In this document: in pieces, positions 27,841 to 35,299 of the stretch
Layout of the letters: each line of letters opens with the position of its first letter
Position numbering within the stretch: position 1 is the first letter of the stretch
From: Adlercreutzia murintestinalis
Lineage (GTDB): Bacteria; Actinomycetota; Coriobacteriia; Coriobacteriales; Eggerthellaceae
DNA: 64,000 bases
Assembly (NCBI RefSeq): GCF_943192905.1
Contig: NZ_CALPCC010000002.1
Location: forward strand, 62,001-126,000
Direction of reading: 5' to 3'
Position numbers and translations under genes: made by a program
Notes under the pieces: generated by a model
Told to the model about the DNA's origin: nothing
The model's input: the letters and a program-made list of their open reading frames with translations, nothing else
The model's database searches: none

Positions 27841-28362
27841 ATGGCTCTGTATACTCCGGAATATAAGCCCACCGGCAACGAGATCGCCATCATCGATACC
27901 AACAAGGGCACCATCCAAGTGAAGCTCAACGGCATAGATGCCCCCATTCATGTCGGCAATTTCGTGGAGCTGGCGAACAAGGGTTTCTACGATGGCGTGA
28001 AGTTCCATCGCTACGTGCCTGGCTTCGTTATCCAGGGCGGCGACCCGCAGACCAAGGATGCCACCTCCGCTGACGTGATCGCGGGCAAAGGTCCTTTCGG
28101 TACGGGTGGTCCGGGCTACAGCATCCATGAGGAATACACCACCAACCCTCACAACGAGCACCTCGACGGTGCGCTGGCCATGGCTCGCAGCGCCAATCCG
28201 AATTCCGCTGGTAGCCAGTTCTACTTCTGCTTGGGCCCGCAACCGTTCCTCGACCCTGACTACACGGTGTTCGGTCAGACGCTCTCTGGCAAAGACGTCA
28301 TCCAGGAGCTGCGCGTGGGCGATGTGATCGAGGGCATCCGCATTGAGGATCAGGCTGAGTAA
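27841..28362 (+). CDS. cyclophilin-type peptidyl-prolyl cis-trans isomerase
   Basis: A 173-residue cytoplasmic cyclophilin catalysing proline cis-trans isomerisation. The catalytic segment KFHRYVPGFVIQGGDP holds the key arginine and phenylalanine; ALAMARSANPNSAGSQFYF and YTVFGQTLSGKDV are typical. No signal peptide is present. The chosen ATG (27841) is the second possible start, a GTG lying six bases upstream. A TAGAAT sequence at 27800-27805 may be its -10. It is followed by a TPR protein 23 bases later on the same strand. Confidence 0.93.
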   Translation: MALYTPEYKPTGNEIAIIDTNKGTIQVKLNGIDAPIHVGNFVELANKGFYDGVKFHRYVPGFVIQGGDPQTKDATSADVIAGKGPFGTGGPGYSIHEEYTTNPHNEHLDGALAMARSANPNSAGSQFYFCLGPQPFLDPDYTVFGQTLSGKDVIQELRVGDVIEGIRIEDQAE

Positions 28363-28385
28363 GCCGTCGGTTCCAGGGATCATCT

Positions 28386-29729
28386 GTGAACGATAACCTC
28401 TTCCACCAAGCCAGCCTGCTCTACGACTCAGGCGATCACCGCGGTGCGCTGCGCAAGTACACCGCGTGTCTGAAGGACACCAGCGTGCCCTTCCAGTTGG
28501 GCGAGCTGGGTCTGATCTATCACCACATTGGCAACTGCTTGGTGAAGCTGAAGAATCCGGCCGAGGCCATCAAGGCATATGCGCAAGCAGCGAGCGACCC
28601 GTCGTATGGTGAGCTGGGCGCGCTCAACAACAATATCGGCATGGCGTACGCCTCGCTGCGCGACTACGAGAACGCGGTGGCGCATTTTGAAGAGGCGGTA
28701 GCCGATCCGAACTACGAAAGCCCGTACAAAGCGTATATGGGCATGGGCAACGCCCAGCTCAAGCTGGGCCGCAGCGCTGAGGCGGGCATCGCGTTTCGTG
28801 AAGCCGCGCTCGATGAGGGCAACCCCGATCCGGCGAAAGCGTTGTTGAACCTGGGCGTGTGCTTCATGTCGCTCAATCGTCCGCAAGATGCCATCGCGTC
28901 CTATCAAAGCGCGATGGATTTCGATATGTCGCAAGATACCCGCAACCGCTTGAACGCCAGCATGGGGCAGGCGTATGCGGCGGCGGGCATGCCCGCTGAG
29001 GCGGTGGAGGCCTTCAATCGCGCCACCAGCGATGCGGCTTATGCGCTCTCCGATTCGGCAGCAGTGGACTACCAGCGCTGCGTGGCGGAGCTCTCCCGCA
29101 GCGGCGTGGATATGAGCGATGCCGATATGTCAGGGCTCGATGTGAGCGTGGAGGGCCACTATTTCGACGATGGTCCGGCCGACCCGTTCTTCTACGATGA
29201 AGGATACGAGGATGAGGTCGCCAGCATGCCCGGGTTCATCGGCGCCTACGACAACGAGGACGAAGACCGTTTCTTCAACGCTACCGAGGCAGAGCTCGAG
29301 CAATGGTCGCGCGGGCTTGCCAAGCAGGACCGCAAGCGGCGCAACGTAGGTTTGAAGGTGCTGGTGTTCTTCATCATCGTGCTGGTGCTGGCACTGGGTG
29401 CGGGCGTGTTCGCCTTCACGCAAGGCTACGGGTTCCCCACGCAGGAAACGGTGACGCGGGAGCTCTTCGCCGACCCGGAGGCTGCCGAGCAGAACCTGTT
29501 CTCGCAGTCGCTCTCGTCATCGAGCATCTCGTCTATCCTCTCGCCGGTGGTGACCGACGCCGACGTGCAGATCGACGGCATCAACCGCACCATGACCGAC
29601 TCCACCGTGTTCGCAACGGCCAAAACCGACAAGGGCGGCCAGATCACCTACAAGATTGAGATGGTGCGCGACTTGATCGGCTGGAAGATATCGGGCATCG
29701 AGCTGTACTTCCCGAGCCAAAACGCATAG
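28386..29729 (+). CDS. TPR-repeat protein with a single membrane anchor
   Basis: A 447-residue protein. Residues about 1-215 hold consecutive TPR-like helices (for example HIGNCLVKLKNPAEAIKAYA and LGVCFMSLNRPQDAIASY). An acidic, tyrosine-rich spacer follows (about 235-305). One hydrophobic helix at about 318-340 is preceded by KQDRKRRN, suggesting TPRs in the cytoplasm and a C-terminal domain of about 105 residues outside. That domain contains a Ser/Leu-rich stretch and ends in PSQNA; it is not recognised. Translation starts at GTG 28386. It may link cytoplasmic partners to the envelope, but no function can be named. Confidence 0.8.
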   Translation: MNDNLFHQASLLYDSGDHRGALRKYTACLKDTSVPFQLGELGLIYHHIGNCLVKLKNPAEAIKAYAQAASDPSYGELGALNNNIGMAYASLRDYENAVAHFEEAVADPNYESPYKAYMGMGNAQLKLGRSAEAGIAFREAALDEGNPDPAKALLNLGVCFMSLNRPQDAIASYQSAMDFDMSQDTRNRLNASMGQAYAAAGMPAEAVEAFNRATSDAAYALSDSAAVDYQRCVAELSRSGVDMSDADMSGLDVSVEGHYFDDGPADPFFYDEGYEDEVASMPGFIGAYDNEDEDRFFNATEAELEQWSRGLAKQDRKRRNVGLKVLVFFIIVLVLALGAGVFAFTQGYGFPTQETVTRELFADPEAAEQNLFSQSLSSSSISSILSPVVTDADVQIDGINRTMTDSTVFATAKTDKGGQITYKIEMVRDLIGWKISGIELYFPSQNA

Positions 29730-29774
29730 GTATCCAGTGGCGCTGTGGCGCCGCAGTCGATAAAAGGAGTGAAG

Positions 29775-30179
29775 ATGGCAGACCAGAAGACCTATACCAT
29801 GATCAAGCCTGACGGCGTGCGCAATGGCCACATCGGCGAGATCGTGAACCGTTTCGAGCGCGCGGGTTTGAAGATCGAGCGCATGGAGATGGGCATGGTT
29901 ACCCCCGAGCAGGCCAAAGCGAACTACGCTGAGCATGAGGGCAAACCGTTCTACGAGGGCCTGATCAGCTACATCACGAGCGGCCCGGTGGTGAAGATGG
30001 TGGTCTCTGGGCCGGGCGCGGTGGCGAAGTGCCGCAGCCTGATGGGCGCCACTAACCCTGAAGAAGCGGCCCCGGGCACCATCCGTGGTGATTTCGGTCT
30101 TATCATGGACGAGAACGTGATCCACGGCAGCGATTCTGTGGAATCCGCCGAGCGTGAGATTGGCATCTTCTTCGGCTAG
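29775..30179 (+). CDS. ndk: nucleoside diphosphate kinase
   Basis: A 134-residue NDP kinase, which equalises nucleoside triphosphate pools through a phosphohistidine. The N-terminal TYTMIKPDGVRNG, the GATNPEEAAPGTIRGDF nucleotide loop and the active-site histidine in NVIHGSDSVESAEREI are all present. The start at 29775 follows an AAGGAG site. Length is normal. The hydrogenase operon starts 12 bases downstream on the same strand, so co-transcription is possible, though no functional link is known. Confidence 0.96.
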   Translation: MADQKTYTMIKPDGVRNGHIGEIVNRFERAGLKIERMEMGMVTPEQAKANYAEHEGKPFYEGLISYITSGPVVKMVVSGPGAVAKCRSLMGATNPEEAAPGTIRGDFGLIMDENVIHGSDSVESAEREIGIFFG

Positions 30180-30191
30180 GATTGGAGCTCT

Positions 30192-31238
30192 ATGCTCTAT
30201 AGGGTTATTGACGCGCATGAATTGCCGGGCCTGGTGCAGGCATTCATGCGCGACTACGAGGTGATCGCCCCGGTGCGCAGCGGTAAGAGCTTCGCATTCG
30301 AGGCGGTCAGCTCATTCGATGACATCGTGCTGGATTATCCCACCACGCTGACATCGCTCAAGAAGTACTATCTTCCCCCGCGCGAAACGCTGTTCGAGTA
30401 CGATATGGCCGATGGCGTGACCGACTATCGCATGGAAGTGCGCCCGCGCGTGCTGTTCGGCGCGCATGCCTGCGACATCAACGCTATCAACGCGCTGAAC
30501 TTGGTTTTCGAGGATCCGCGCTATCCCGACCCCTATTATGAGGCTCATAAAAAGGCGACCATGATCGTGGGGATCAGCTGTATGCCTGGCGACTCGTGCT
30601 TCTGCCACCTGTTGGATGCAGGCGAGGTACGCAGCGGCTACGATCTGTTCCTGGCTGATATCGGGGGCCGCTACTTGGTGTCCATCGGTAGCGTTGAGGG
30701 GGCCGATATCTTAGAGGCGGCATGCGATCCGCGTGAGGCTACCGATGAGGATCGCCGCGCATTCCGCGATTACACGCGCCGCCGTCAGCGTGCCTTCAAT
30801 GAGGAAATACCCAGCGTACAAGAGATACCCATGCTGATGGATGCCTTCCACTCCGACGATTTCTGGGAAGAGTTGGGCAGCCGCTGTCTGAACTGCACGG
30901 CATGTAGCAGCGTGTGCCCCACGTGCTATTGCTTCGATATTCGCGACGTACTCGATCCGTCGGGCGAGACGGGCAGACGCGAGCGCGTGTGGGATGCGTG
31001 CACCTCGCCTCAATTCGCGCTGGTCACGGGTGGCCACAACTTCCGCCCGGGCACCCGCGAGCGCGTGCGACACCGGATGTATCACAAGCTCAATGGTTTC
31101 AACGCGAAACACGGGCGCTACCTCTGCGTGGGGTGCGGTCGGTGCGTGAAGGCGTGCAAGGCGGACATCTCGCCCATCGAGGTGCTGAAGTTCTTCGAGC
31201 AGAAGGGGATCGAGGACGGTGATCGCGATGCCGACTAG
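30192..31238 (+). CDS. hydB: [NiFe] hydrogenase (group 3b-type) beta subunit, 4Fe-4S protein
   Basis: A 348-residue electron-transfer subunit resembling the beta subunit of cytoplasmic sulfhydrogenases and AsrA of anaerobic sulfite reductase. The C-terminal third carries two ferredoxin-like cysteine sets: CLNCTACSSVCPTC, then CVGCGRCVKACKA. A further block near the middle reads SCMPGDSCFCHLL. In the family it wires the FAD subunit to the hydrogenase dimer. It is the first gene of a five-gene operon in the order beta, gamma, small CxxC protein, delta, alpha, and overlaps the next gene by 11 bases. The nomenclature follows archaeal hydBGDA; an AsrA role is unlikely because the catalytic partner here is a NiFe dimer. 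Confidence 0.88.
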   Translation: MLYRVIDAHELPGLVQAFMRDYEVIAPVRSGKSFAFEAVSSFDDIVLDYPTTLTSLKKYYLPPRETLFEYDMADGVTDYRMEVRPRVLFGAHACDINAINALNLVFEDPRYPDPYYEAHKKATMIVGISCMPGDSCFCHLLDAGEVRSGYDLFLADIGGRYLVSIGSVEGADILEAACDPREATDEDRRAFRDYTRRRQRAFNEEIPSVQEIPMLMDAFHSDDFWEELGSRCLNCTACSSVCPTCYCFDIRDVLDPSGETGRRERVWDACTSPQFALVTGGHNFRPGTRERVRHRMYHKLNGFNAKHGRYLCVGCGRCVKACKADISPIEVLKFFEQKGIEDGDRDAD

Positions 31239-32130
31239 CACGCAGGTGGCGGTAGGGCCCTTGGCGCATGCGGGCAGCGTGATGGACGGCGCCCAGCTGA
31301 TGGCCGCTAATCCCTATCGGCCGTGGGAGGCGCGCATCACTTCCATCACGCCGCTGACGGAAAACGAGAAGCTCTTCGAGTTTCGTTTGATCGACGAGCG
31401 CATCAGGGATGCGTTTCATCATGAGCCGGGCCAATTCGTGGAGGTGTCCATCTTCGGGGTGGGCGAGGCGCCCATCTCCATTTCGAGCTCACCCTCGAAG
31501 AGCGGTTTCATCGAGCTGTGCGTGCGCCGCATGGGCGAGTTCACCACGCGCCTGCACGAGATGCAGTGCGGCGACATCGTGGGCTTGCGCGGGCCGTATG
31601 GGCGGCCGTTCCCGTTCGATGACATGCGCGGCCACGATGTGCTGCTGGTGGCAGGAGGCCTCGGCATCGCGCCGTTGCGCTCGCTGATCAACAACATCCA
31701 CGACGAGCGCAGCGACTTTGGCAACGTCACCATCATCTACGGATCGAAGAATCCCCGCGAGGTGATGTTCCGCGAGCAGTTCGAGATGTGGCGCCACCGC
31801 AAGGACTTCGACCTATACCTGACGGTGGACCATCCTGACGACACGTGGGACGGGGAAGTGGGTCTGGTCACCGCGCCGTTCGCGCACTTGGACGTTGATC
31901 CCCGCAATACGTTCGGGGCCATCTGTGGGCCGCCGGTGATGTATCGGTTCGTGGTGGAGGAAATGCGCAAGAAGGGCATTCCGTACGATCGTATCTACAT
32001 GAGCTTCGAGCGGCATATGAAGTGCGGTATGGGCAAATGTGGCCACTGCCAGGTGGGACATCAGTATTGCTGCATCGATGGGCCGGTGTTCAACTATTGG
32101 GAAGCCAAGAACATCCAAGGAAGCATGTGA
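31228..32130 (+). CDS. hydG: [NiFe] hydrogenase (group 3b-type) gamma subunit, FAD/NAD(P)-binding
   Basis: A 300-residue ferredoxin-NADP reductase-like subunit that connects the hydrogenase to NAD(P)H. The FAD site is APISISSSP, the pyridine-nucleotide side shows LLVAGGLGIAPLRSL and IYGSKNPREV, and the C-terminal tail carries a [2Fe-2S] cysteine set (KCGMGKCGHCQVG, then YCC). Similar to AsrB and to the gamma subunit of Pyrococcus hydrogenases. The ATG at 31228 overlaps hydB by 11 bases; a GTG three codons earlier is the alternative. Preference for NADH or NADPH cannot be read safely. It is followed by a 49-residue CxxC protein. Confidence 0.9.
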   Translation: MPTSTQVAVGPLAHAGSVMDGAQLMAANPYRPWEARITSITPLTENEKLFEFRLIDERIRDAFHHEPGQFVEVSIFGVGEAPISISSSPSKSGFIELCVRRMGEFTTRLHEMQCGDIVGLRGPYGRPFPFDDMRGHDVLLVAGGLGIAPLRSLINNIHDERSDFGNVTIIYGSKNPREVMFREQFEMWRHRKDFDLYLTVDHPDDTWDGEVGLVTAPFAHLDVDPRNTFGAICGPPVMYRFVVEEMRKKGIPYDRIYMSFERHMKCGMGKCGHCQVGHQYCCIDGPVFNYWEAKNIQGSM

Positions 32131-32131
32131 T

Positions 32132-32281
32132 ATGGGCAGCTTCCACAGCACGCATATTCGCCGACTGCAACGCCTGCATTCGCCGCTCAAAGCGTTTCTT
32201 TTTGGCGGCACGAAGGCCGCTCAGGCGCGCTTTCATGGCAACTGCGAGCATTGCGAACGCCGCTACACCGTTGAGGTTTGA
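32132..32281 (+). CDS. 49-residue CxxC protein inside the hydrogenase operon
   Basis: A small basic protein of 49 residues lies exactly between the gamma and delta hydrogenase genes, one base after the first and three before the second. It has an AAGGAAG ribosome site 8 bases upstream. The N-terminal half is His/Arg/Leu-rich (STHIRRLQRLHSP) and the C-terminal half carries CEHCERRY, a possible two-cysteine half of a zinc or iron site that could complete as a dimer. I do not recognise a family. Tight coupling and the ribosome site argue for a real gene. Roles such as an assembly helper, a small redox or zinc-knuckle partner or a regulator are possible but unproven. Confidence 0.65.
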   Translation: MGSFHSTHIRRLQRLHSPLKAFLFGGTKAAQARFHGNCEHCERRYTVEV

Positions 32282-32284
32282 GAA

Positions 32285-33049
32285 ATGGACGAGCAAAAGA
32301 ACATACCGCGCGTGGTGCTGGTCGGCTTGGCCAGTTGCTTCGGGTGTCAGATCAACATCACGAACGTGGAGGCGCATCTCATGGAGGTGCTGGGGCAGGT
32401 CGACATGCGCTACTGGCAGCTGACATCGAGCGAGCCCATGCCGGATGCGTTCGACGTGGCGGTGGTGGAGGGTGCGGTGACCACCGAGGACGCTGCTGAG
32501 ACGCTGCGGCGCGTGCGCGAGAAGGCTCGCGCGGTGATCACCATCGGGGCATGCGCGGCTACTGCAGGCATCCCGGGCATGGCGGCAGCGGCCTACGAGG
32601 GGCGTGCCGCACAGGTGTACGGCAGTGCGGTGCCCGCCATCATCGACGATATCGCCTGTCGCCCACGCCCGGTATCCGATGTCATCGCGGTTGACTACGA
32701 AGTGCCGTGTTGTCCGATCGACCCCTACGATTTCGTGCGCGTGCTGCAAAAGGCGCTGTACGGAGCCAACCCCTACGAGCGCACGTCCACGCTGTGCGGC
32801 GAATGCAAGCGCAATGAGCGCGGATGCTTCTACGGACGCGGCATCATGTGCCTTGGATTGGTGACGCGTCAAGGATGCGGCGCACGCTGTCCCGATCTGG
32901 GGCGTCCCTGCAACGGATGCGGGGGCGTCTCCGTTGATGCCAATGTGGAGGGAGCGCGCCGTGTTGCGCAGCGCAGCGGGATCGATCCTGCGCGTTTCGA
33001 TAAGGCGCTTGAGATGTTCAATCAGGTGCCGCGGGAGGTGCAGCGATGA
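32285..33049 (+). CDS. hydD: [NiFe] hydrogenase (group 3b-type) small (delta) subunit
   Basis: A 254-residue small subunit of a cytoplasmic [NiFe] hydrogenase carrying iron-sulfur clusters. The proximal cluster cysteines are in LASCFGCQINI and ITIGACAA, with another in VPCCPIDP. The C-terminal region holds many cysteines for the medial and distal clusters (LCGECKRNERGC, GCGARCPDLGRPCNGCGG). No Tat signal is present, fitting a cytoplasmic enzyme. The stop codon overlaps the start of the large-subunit gene. The homologous fold also occurs in complex I NuoB, but the neighbouring large subunit settles the assignment. Confidence 0.92.
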   Translation: MDEQKNIPRVVLVGLASCFGCQINITNVEAHLMEVLGQVDMRYWQLTSSEPMPDAFDVAVVEGAVTTEDAAETLRRVREKARAVITIGACAATAGIPGMAAAAYEGRAAQVYGSAVPAIIDDIACRPRPVSDVIAVDYEVPCCPIDPYDFVRVLQKALYGANPYERTSTLCGECKRNERGCFYGRGIMCLGLVTRQGCGARCPDLGRPCNGCGGVSVDANVEGARRVAQRSGIDPARFDKALEMFNQVPREVQR

Positions 33050-34335
33050 CGAAGACCCGTATCCAGGTCGATCATGTGGCGCGCATCGAAGGTCATGGCG
33101 ATATTCACTTGGAAATATCCGACGGCCAGGTGCAGCGCTGCGAGTTCTCAGTGACCGAGGCAGCGCGCTTGTTCGAGAGCATGGTGCGCGGGCGGCCCTT
33201 CGATGAGGTGCCCTACATCGCATCGCGCGTGTGCGGCATCTGTTCGGCAAGCCATACCGTAACCGACCTTCTTGCCATCGAGCGCATCTTCGGCGTGCAG
33301 GTGAGCGAACGCACGCGTGCCCTGCGGCAGTTGCTCGTGTACGGCAGTTTCCTTCAGAACCACAGCACGCACCTGTTCGTCTTCGCGGCACCGGATTTTC
33401 TGGGGCACAAGAGCGTGTTCCCGCTGGCAAAGGGCGACCCGGAGCTCTTCGAGCGCGCCTTAGGCCTCAAGGCGCTCGGCAATGAGCTCTGCACGATGGT
33501 GGGAGGCCGCTCCATCCATCCTATTACGGCGGTGGTCGGCGGTTTCACCCACGAGATGACGTCTGCGGAGTATCTGCGCATGGCGGACAAGCTCGAGGGG
33601 ATGGTCGATTTCGCGCTCGCCGCGGTCGATCTGTTCAACGGCTTCGAGGTGCCGGGCTTCGAGACGCAGGGAGACCTGCTGGCCATGGTGGCGCCTGACG
33701 GCTATCCCGTCATCGGATCGGATACTGCTGCGTTTGTGCGCTCGGGCGTGAGGTTTTCTGCGCAGGATATCGGGGAGTTCGTCGAGGAATATCCGGTGGA
33801 CCACTCGGCTGCGTTCTTAGCGGTGGAAAAGGAAGGGCAGCGTCCCTATTTCGCATCGGCGCTCGCACGGGTGAATGCATCGTGGGATCAGCTGACCGAG
33901 CCAGCCCGCTTCGCTGCGGCGAAGGCCGGATTGCGCCCGCCTGAATTCAATCCCTTCGCCAACAATGTCGCGCAAGCGGTGGAGTTGGTGGATGCGCTCA
34001 CGCGCTGTGCGGCCACCTGTCGTGCGCTCGCTGGTGATGACTTCGAGGGGACGAGCGAGCCGGTGAGCTTCGAGGTGTGCGCGGGCGTGGGCGTGGGCTT
34101 CACGGAAGCGCCGCGCGGAGCGCTGTTCCATCGCCTGGAACTTGATGCGAATGGTGTGGTGATCGATGCCTCCATCATGACGCCGACCAGCCAGAACATC
34201 GCCAACTTGGAAGTTGACATGCGCACCTTGGCCACCTTGCTGGTGGATGAGGGGCGCTCATCTGATGAGATCCAGCTTGAGATAGAGAAGCTGGTGCGCG
34301 CCTATGACCCCTGCCTTTCCTGTTCGGTCCATTAA
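33046..34335 (+). CDS. hydA: [NiFe] hydrogenase (group 3b-type) large (alpha) subunit, no C-terminal extension
   Basis: A 429-residue catalytic subunit. Both nickel-binding motifs are intact: SRVCGICSASH (Cys63, Cys66) near the N-terminus and DPCLSCSVH at the C-terminus (Cys423, Cys426). The stop codon follows His429 directly. In most [NiFe] hydrogenases an endopeptidase removes a C-terminal tail after this histidine once nickel is inserted; here there is no tail to remove. The adjacent FAD/NAD(P) subunit suggests H2-NAD(P) exchange. It overlaps hydD by 4 bases. No hyp maturation genes are in this window. The last codons are part of a three-copy direct repeat that continues past the stop. Confidence 0.93.
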   Translation: MTKTRIQVDHVARIEGHGDIHLEISDGQVQRCEFSVTEAARLFESMVRGRPFDEVPYIASRVCGICSASHTVTDLLAIERIFGVQVSERTRALRQLLVYGSFLQNHSTHLFVFAAPDFLGHKSVFPLAKGDPELFERALGLKALGNELCTMVGGRSIHPITAVVGGFTHEMTSAEYLRMADKLEGMVDFALAAVDLFNGFEVPGFETQGDLLAMVAPDGYPVIGSDTAAFVRSGVRFSAQDIGEFVEEYPVDHSAAFLAVEKEGQRPYFASALARVNASWDQLTEPARFAAAKAGLRPPEFNPFANNVAQAVELVDALTRCAATCRALAGDDFEGTSEPVSFEVCAGVGVGFTEAPRGALFHRLELDANGVVIDASIMTPTSQNIANLEVDMRTLATLLVDEGRSSDEIQLEIEKLVRAYDPCLSCSVH

Positions 34336-34406
34336 GTTGCGTTCGTACCGTTCGTTCCCTGTTCGGTCTCTGAGACTGCGTTCGTACCGTTCATTCCTGT
34401 TCTGCC
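34317..34406. repeat. three imperfect 38-39-base direct repeats at the 3' end of hydA
   Basis: TTCCTGTTCGGTC recurs with small changes at 34317, 34355 and 34394, and TGCGTTCGTACCGTTC recurs between copies. Copy one includes the last codons of hydA; copies two and three are downstream and more diverged. It looks like tandem duplication of the gene end. Confidence 0.65.
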
Positions 34407-34494
34407 CAGTAAGGTGCGTCCGCAACCTTGAATATAAGGCATTTCCGTAACGACCCTTTCAGGGTTTCCCATACATCGTGCTTCAGTATGAAAC

Positions 34495-34531
34495 GCCCGT
34501 TCGATGCTTTTATCGAACGGGCTTTCGTTTT
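34495..34531 (+). terminator. strong Rho-independent terminator
   Basis: A perfect 11-bp stem (GCCCGTTCGAT / ATCGAACGGGC) with a 6-base loop is followed by TTTCGTTTT. It isolates the dcw cluster from the hydrogenase operon. Confidence 0.9.
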
Positions 34532-34569
34532 GTGTGCCCGGTGGGGCATTGGCTCCATAAAATGGCTCA

Positions 34570-34614
34570 AAAGTGCAGCTTTGTGTTGCAAAGTGGGGCA
34601 AAGTGTCATAGGAT
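34570..34614 (+). promoter_or_regulatory. mraZ promoter with four-box MraZ operator
   Basis: AAAGTG occurs at 34570, 34590 and 34600, and the variant TTTGTG at 34580, giving four boxes at exact 10-base spacing. TTGCAA at 34586-34591 and TAGGAT at 34609-34614, 17 bases apart, form the promoter; two boxes lie in its spacer. AAAGTG-type repeats are known MraZ sites, so autoregulation by repression is likely. Confidence 0.72.
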
Positions 34615-34700
34615 AGTCGGCACGGAAAGGCCTTGTGGAGTTTTGAAACGCAGCACCACTACTCTCAAAACACCACACAAACGCAGCAAGGGAACGTCAC

Positions 34701-35264
34701 GTGGCAAAAGCCGTCACAGAAGAGAAACTCGCCGATCGATCCCTCCCGGTCGACTTATTTGGTGAGTTCCGCTTCAAAGTTGACGCCAAGGGCCGCATGG
34801 CGCTTCCCTCGAAATTCCGCAAGGTTCTTCCCAAAGACCTCATCGTGACCCGCGAAATAGAGGACGAGTGCCTCTACGTGTTCACCCCTGAAACATTCAA
34901 TGATTGGGTGGAGCGCCTCTTCGAGGATCGCTTCGGGGGCTACGACGCTTCAAAGCGTGCGCATGTCATGATGCGCAGCAAGCTGAAGAGCCGCGCCGAT
35001 GAGGTGGAGACCGACGCTTCCGGTCGGATCATGTTGAAGCCGGAGCTGCGCATGGCAACCAATGTGATGCGCGACGTGGTGGTCGTTGGCAACACCGGGT
35101 ACTTCGAGATCTGGGATGCCGAGACCTACGACAATGTGATGGCCGATATCGATCTGAGCGATTTCTACGGCGATGGCGACGAAGCCGCTCCGCGCAAGAA
35201 GACCTCGGATGACTGGAAGGAATCGGCGAAGGCGAACGACCTCGACCTGAGGGTCTCGCGATAG
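34701..35264 (+). CDS. mraZ: transcriptional regulator MraZ
   Basis: A 187-residue MraZ, the DNA-binding regulator at the head of dcw cell-division clusters. The two SpoVT/AbrB-like halves are visible: GEFRFKVDAKGRMALPSKFR near residues 21-40 and DEVETDASGRIMLKPELR near 95-112. A charged C-terminal tail of about 35 residues extends beyond the usual ~145-residue length. Translation begins at GTG 34701 behind AAGGGAA. The multi-box AAAGTG operator upstream supports autorepression of the cluster. Confidence 0.93.
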   Translation: MAKAVTEEKLADRSLPVDLFGEFRFKVDAKGRMALPSKFRKVLPKDLIVTREIEDECLYVFTPETFNDWVERLFEDRFGGYDASKRAHVMMRSKLKSRADEVETDASGRIMLKPELRMATNVMRDVVVVGNTGYFEIWDAETYDNVMADIDLSDFYGDGDEAAPRKKTSDDWKESAKANDLDLRVSR

Positions 35265-35299
35265 AAGCGCACGAAGGTGCCAGCGGGCCCTCTAGCACT

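Larger units (their letters stand above)
34336..34700. other. intergenic region between the hydrogenase operon and mraZ
   Basis: The 365-base gap holds the two downstream repeat copies, a strong terminator, and the mraZ promoter with its operator boxes. No coding frame is convincing. Confidence 0.7.

Noticed and set aside
31228-32130. Calling the beta/gamma pair anaerobic sulfite reductase AsrAB.
   Set aside because: No AsrC-like siroheme protein is present; NiFe small and large subunits follow in the same operon.
32039-32131. An 80-residue version of the small CxxC protein starting inside hydG.
   Set aside because: The upstream part is out-of-frame hydG sequence; the ATG at 32132 has the ribosome site.
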